Shown: positions 61,580 through 64,000 of the stretch, piece after piece | How positions within the stretch are numbered: position 1 is the stretch's first letter | Layout of the letters: each line of letters starts with the position of its first letter | Source: Thalassospira australica | GTDB lineage: Bacteria > Pseudomonadota > Alphaproteobacteria > Rhodospirillales > Thalassospiraceae | NCBI RefSeq assembly: GCF_000763295.1 | Contig: NZ_JRJE01000020.1 | Location: 1-64,000, forward strand | DNA: 64,000 nucleotides | Reading direction: 5' to 3' | Made by a program: the position numbers and the translations under genes | Notes under the pieces: generated by a model | Database searches by the model: none | Seen by the model: the letters and a program-made list of their open reading frames with translations, nothing else | Told to the model about the DNA's origin: nothing

Positions 61580-63054
61580 TGGCCTGCCTCCTGCATCTCA
61601 AAGGAGGCACGCAGCATGTTTTCCTCGGTAATTTGTTCGCCCTTGAGTTCGGCAGCGATTTCACCATCGCGAAACACAAACACCCGATCACATTCAAGGA
61701 TCTCGTCGGTTTCAGTCGAATACCAAAGAAACGTGCGCCCGTTCTCAGCCTCGCTGCGGATCATTCGGTAAACTTCCTTTTTGGTCGACACATCCACCCC
61801 GCGCATGGGATCATCCATGATCACAATCGGCGCCGAAGACGCCAACGCCCGCGAAAACAGGACTTTTTGCTGATTGCCACCCGACAGGGACAGAATGGGA
61901 TTATCAAGATCATCTGTCTTGATCCCGATCTTCTCATGCCACGTTCGGGCAATACCCCGTTCGGCTTTGCGATCAACCAGGAACGTCCGACTGAATTCGA
62001 CAAGGGTCTGCAAACTCAGATTGCGCATGATCGACCACAAGGGCATCACGCCATCGCGGCTTCGATCCCCGGCGACGAAAACAACCGCAGGCGCGCGCGA
62101 TGCGGACCAATCCGATGTTCGTTCAAGGAAACATTGCGCCAGAACTTCTGCCTGACCATGCCCCGCCAGTCCGGCCAGGCCAACGACTTCGCCCTTGCGC
62201 GCATTCAGTCCGTTCTCCATCCGTAAAACTTCCGGCCCGAATTCGCGTTTCTCCAAAATGTTTGCGACGTCTTGGGTGTCGGGCACGACATGGCCCATCG
62301 CATCGACCAACCCGTCACGGGTGAAGTTGCTGGCGTCGTCATTTTCAATGATGCGGCCGTCCTTCATCACGACAATGCGGCTGGCGACATCAAAGATTTC
62401 CCCCATCATGTGGGATATGAAAATGATCGCCCCGCCGTTCGCACAGAACGTTTTGATATAGGCCAGCAATTGATCGGCAATCGCCCCATCAAGCGACGAT
62501 GTCGGCTCGTCCAGGATCACCAGACGCGCATCAATATCACGCCGGGAAAAGGCAATCGCGATCTCGACCATTTGCCGATCCGCAATCGGCAGATCGGCCA
62601 CCACACTATAGGGATCAATACCGTTATCGGGGAACACCGCATCCAAAGAAGCCCGCACGGCAGACGCAGCGTTTTTACGCCAACCTGCCTTGGGCATATT
62701 GCGATACGGGATCCGATAATTTTCAAGAACCGTCAGGTTCGGACACAGCGACAGTTCCTGAAAAACGCTGCGCACACCCGAACTTCTCGCCCGATGGGAA
62801 TTGCGGAAATCGGCAACACCCGGGGCCCCGTCATAACTGACAGTGCCGCTGGTGGGGGACAAACGACCATTGATCACATTGACCAAAGTCGATTTACCCG
62901 CCCCGTTGTGACCAACCACACCGACACATTCACCCGGCATGATCACAAGATCCGCACCATCAAGCGCCTTAACCGGTCCGAAAGATACACCGGCTTGGGC
63001 AAGCGTAATGATCGGCACCTCCCTGGTGCCGATCATGTTCTGGTTTTCCACCAT
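61576..63054 (-). CDS. Sugar ABC importer, two-domain ATPase (RbsA type)
   Basis: 492 aa. Domain 1 is complete: Walker A GHNGAGKSTLVN, signature LPIADRQMVEIA and Walker B LVILDEPTSSLD. Domain 2 has a degenerate Walker A (GLAGLAGHGQAEVL), usual for this family, with an intact LSGGNQQK and IVIMDDPMRGVD. The stretch between that loop and VAGDRSRDG is about 20 residues shorter than in typical RbsA. ATG 63054 is 12 bp after the binding-protein stop. Confidence 0.9.
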   Translation of the reverse strand: MVENQNMIGTREVPIITLAQAGVSFGPVKALDGADLVIMPGECVGVVGHNGAGKSTLVNVINGRLSPTSGTVSYDGAPGVADFRNSHRARSSGVRSVFQELSLCPNLTVLENYRIPYRNMPKAGWRKNAASAVRASLDAVFPDNGIDPYSVVADLPIADRQMVEIAIAFSRRDIDARLVILDEPTSSLDGAIADQLLAYIKTFCANGGAIIFISHMMGEIFDVASRIVVMKDGRIIENDDASNFTRDGLVDAMGHVVPDTQDVANILEKREFGPEVLRMENGLNARKGEVVGLAGLAGHGQAEVLAQCFLERTSDWSASRAPAVVFVAGDRSRDGVMPLWSIMRNLSLQTLVEFSRTFLVDRKAERGIARTWHEKIGIKTDDLDNPILSLSGGNQQKVLFSRALASSAPIVIMDDPMRGVDVSTKKEVYRMIRSEAENGRTFLWYSTETDEILECDRVFVFRDGEIAAELKGEQITEENMLRASFEMQEAGQ

Positions 63055-63066
63055 AATCCTATCGCC

Positions 63067-64000
63067 TTAGTTCGCCGATTTGATCAGGTTTATTGCGTCT
63101 TCCTGTGAATATTCCACATTGGCCACAGAACCCGCCGGGGTTTCGGCAAGGATTTCTTCAAGGGTGTCCTGATCAACGCGCAGGAACGGTACGGTCAAGT
63201 CTTTGGGGACCTCGTTACCATCAAGAATCTGCTGGGCTACCCAGAAACCAAGTGTGCTCACACCCGGTGCAATCGAAAGCGAGGTGGTTTCATAACCGTT
63301 GGCGGTTTTCTGTTCTTTCCACCATTGCAGTTCGTCCTGACGGTTGCCCATGATAATGGTCGGGGTCGGACGACCCGCAGCATCAAACGCCTGAGCCGCA
63401 CCATAGCCATCCCCGCCCTGGGTCACGATGGCTTTGACTTCAGGCAGGCTTGGCAAAATGCCAGCCACGGCCTTTTGGGCAACATCCTGTGCCCAGTCAC
63501 CATGAACAGAACCGACGATTTCAAAATTGGTTTTCGCCACCTGTTCGTGAATACCGGCACTGATTTCGTCATCAACGAACACCCCGGCAAGACCCCGGAT
63601 TTCAAGAAGATTGCCGCCCTCAGGATAACGATCGGCAAGATATTTGACCTGATCACGGCCCATCTGTTTGAAATCAACAGCAATACGCCACGCGCAAGGT
63701 TCGGTGACGATCCCGTCAAACGACACAACAATGATGCCAGCATCGCAGGCTTCCTTGACGGCACCATTGATGGCCGTCGGCGATGCCGCATTCAAGACAA
63801 TGGCATCATAGCCCTGCAGGATCATGTTCTGAATTTGCGCGGCTTGTTCGGTTGCCTGATTTTCAGATGTGGTAAAGGCATCTGCGCTGGCAACAACACC
63901 ATCTTCGACCGCTTTGGATGCGACCTTGTCCCAGCTTTCCAACATGGCCTGACGCCAGGAATTCCCGGCGTAATTATTTGAAAGCGCGATGGTTTTTCCA
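63067..64000 (-). CDS. Sugar ABC importer, periplasmic binding protein (5'-truncated by window edge)
   Basis: The open frame runs to the last bases of the window: upstream of an internal Met at 63945 it reads GKTIALSNNYAGNSWRQA, typical of the first strand of a Peripla_BP_4 sugar-binding protein. The signal peptide and start are outside. Visible part is about 311 aa (segments NMILQGYDAIVLNAASPTAI and IVTQGGDGYGAAQAFDAAGR). First gene of the sugar importer operon on the minus strand. The sugar cannot be told from sequence; a pentose or hexose with a C1 lactone would fit the lactonase gene. Confidence 0.88.
   Translation of the reverse strand, partial: GKTIALSNNYAGNSWRQAMLESWDKVASKAVEDGVVASADAFTTSENQATEQAAQIQNMILQGYDAIVLNAASPTAINGAVKEACDAGIIVVSFDGIVTEPCAWRIAVDFKQMGRDQVKYLADRYPEGGNLLEIRGLAGVFVDDEISAGIHEQVAKTNFEIVGSVHGDWAQDVAQKAVAGILPSLPEVKAIVTQGGDGYGAAQAFDAAGRPTPTIIMGNRQDELQWWKEQKTANGYETTSLSIAPGVSTLGFWVAQQILDGNEVPKDLTVPFLRVDQDTLEEILAETPAGSVANVEYSQEDAINLIKSAN

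Overview
The window is chromosomal DNA of a heterotrophic alphaproteobacterium. Gene order and protein features (a glpSTPQUV-type glycerol importer, a RutR/PreTA pyrimidine module, several FCD-type GntR regulators, many ABC importers) look most like a marine Rhodospirillales genus such as Thalassospira. That placement comes from recognition, not from a search. Coding density is high, there is no prophage, IS element, CRISPR array, rRNA or tRNA that I can see, and almost every gene is catabolic or a transporter.

Layout. (1) 0.4-5.9 kb: hydroxyproline catabolism, with a trans-3-hydroxy-L-proline dehydratase, a GntR/FCD regulator, 4-hydroxyproline 2-epimerase, an FAD D-amino-acid dehydrogenase and a DHDPS-family deaminase. 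(2) 6.0-11.6 kb: a two-gene polysaccharide patch (an O-antigen ligase fused to a GT4 glycosyltransferase, and a divergent bi-domain oxidoreductase) and an AEC transporter. (3) 11.8-24 kb: glycerol use, with glpK on one strand and glpD-glpSTPQUV on the other; a small hypothetical gene and gabD lie between them. (4) 24-28.6 kb: a chemoreceptor with a structured leader, a Sel1-repeat protein, mobA, and a guanidinium exporter behind a guanidine-II riboswitch. (5) 28.7-43.1 kb: reductive pyrimidine degradation, with dihydropyrimidinase, an NMT1-type ABC importer, beta-ureidopropionase, an omega-amino-acid aminotransferase, a divergent RutR-type regulator, then preT-preA and an M20-type carbamoyl-amino-acid hydrolase. 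RutR-like boxes sit at both promoter regions. (6) 43.6-53.7 kb: a thioesterase, an M42 peptidase, a GntR regulator, a peptide/opine-type ABC importer containing a permease-ATPase fusion, and divergently a DUF1028 protein and an M20-type amidohydrolase behind twin palindromes. (7) 54-64 kb: UspA with an alanine/glycine:cation symporter, a TrhP-type U32 protein, a DedA protein, and a sugar ABC importer with an SMP-30 lactonase that runs off the right edge.

How the parts fit. The hydroxyproline enzymes should feed 2-oxoglutarate semialdehyde to a semialdehyde dehydrogenase; gabD could do this, but that is inference. The pyrimidine genes encode every step from uracil/thymine to malonate semialdehyde or its methyl derivative. 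The importer lying between them probably brings in a pyrimidine or a ureido compound. The glycerol regulon carries two matching GlpR-like operators but no glpR is present here. The least explained parts are the DUF1028/M42/peptide-ABC cluster, the ligase-glycosyltransferase fusion and the switch-like leader of the chemoreceptor.
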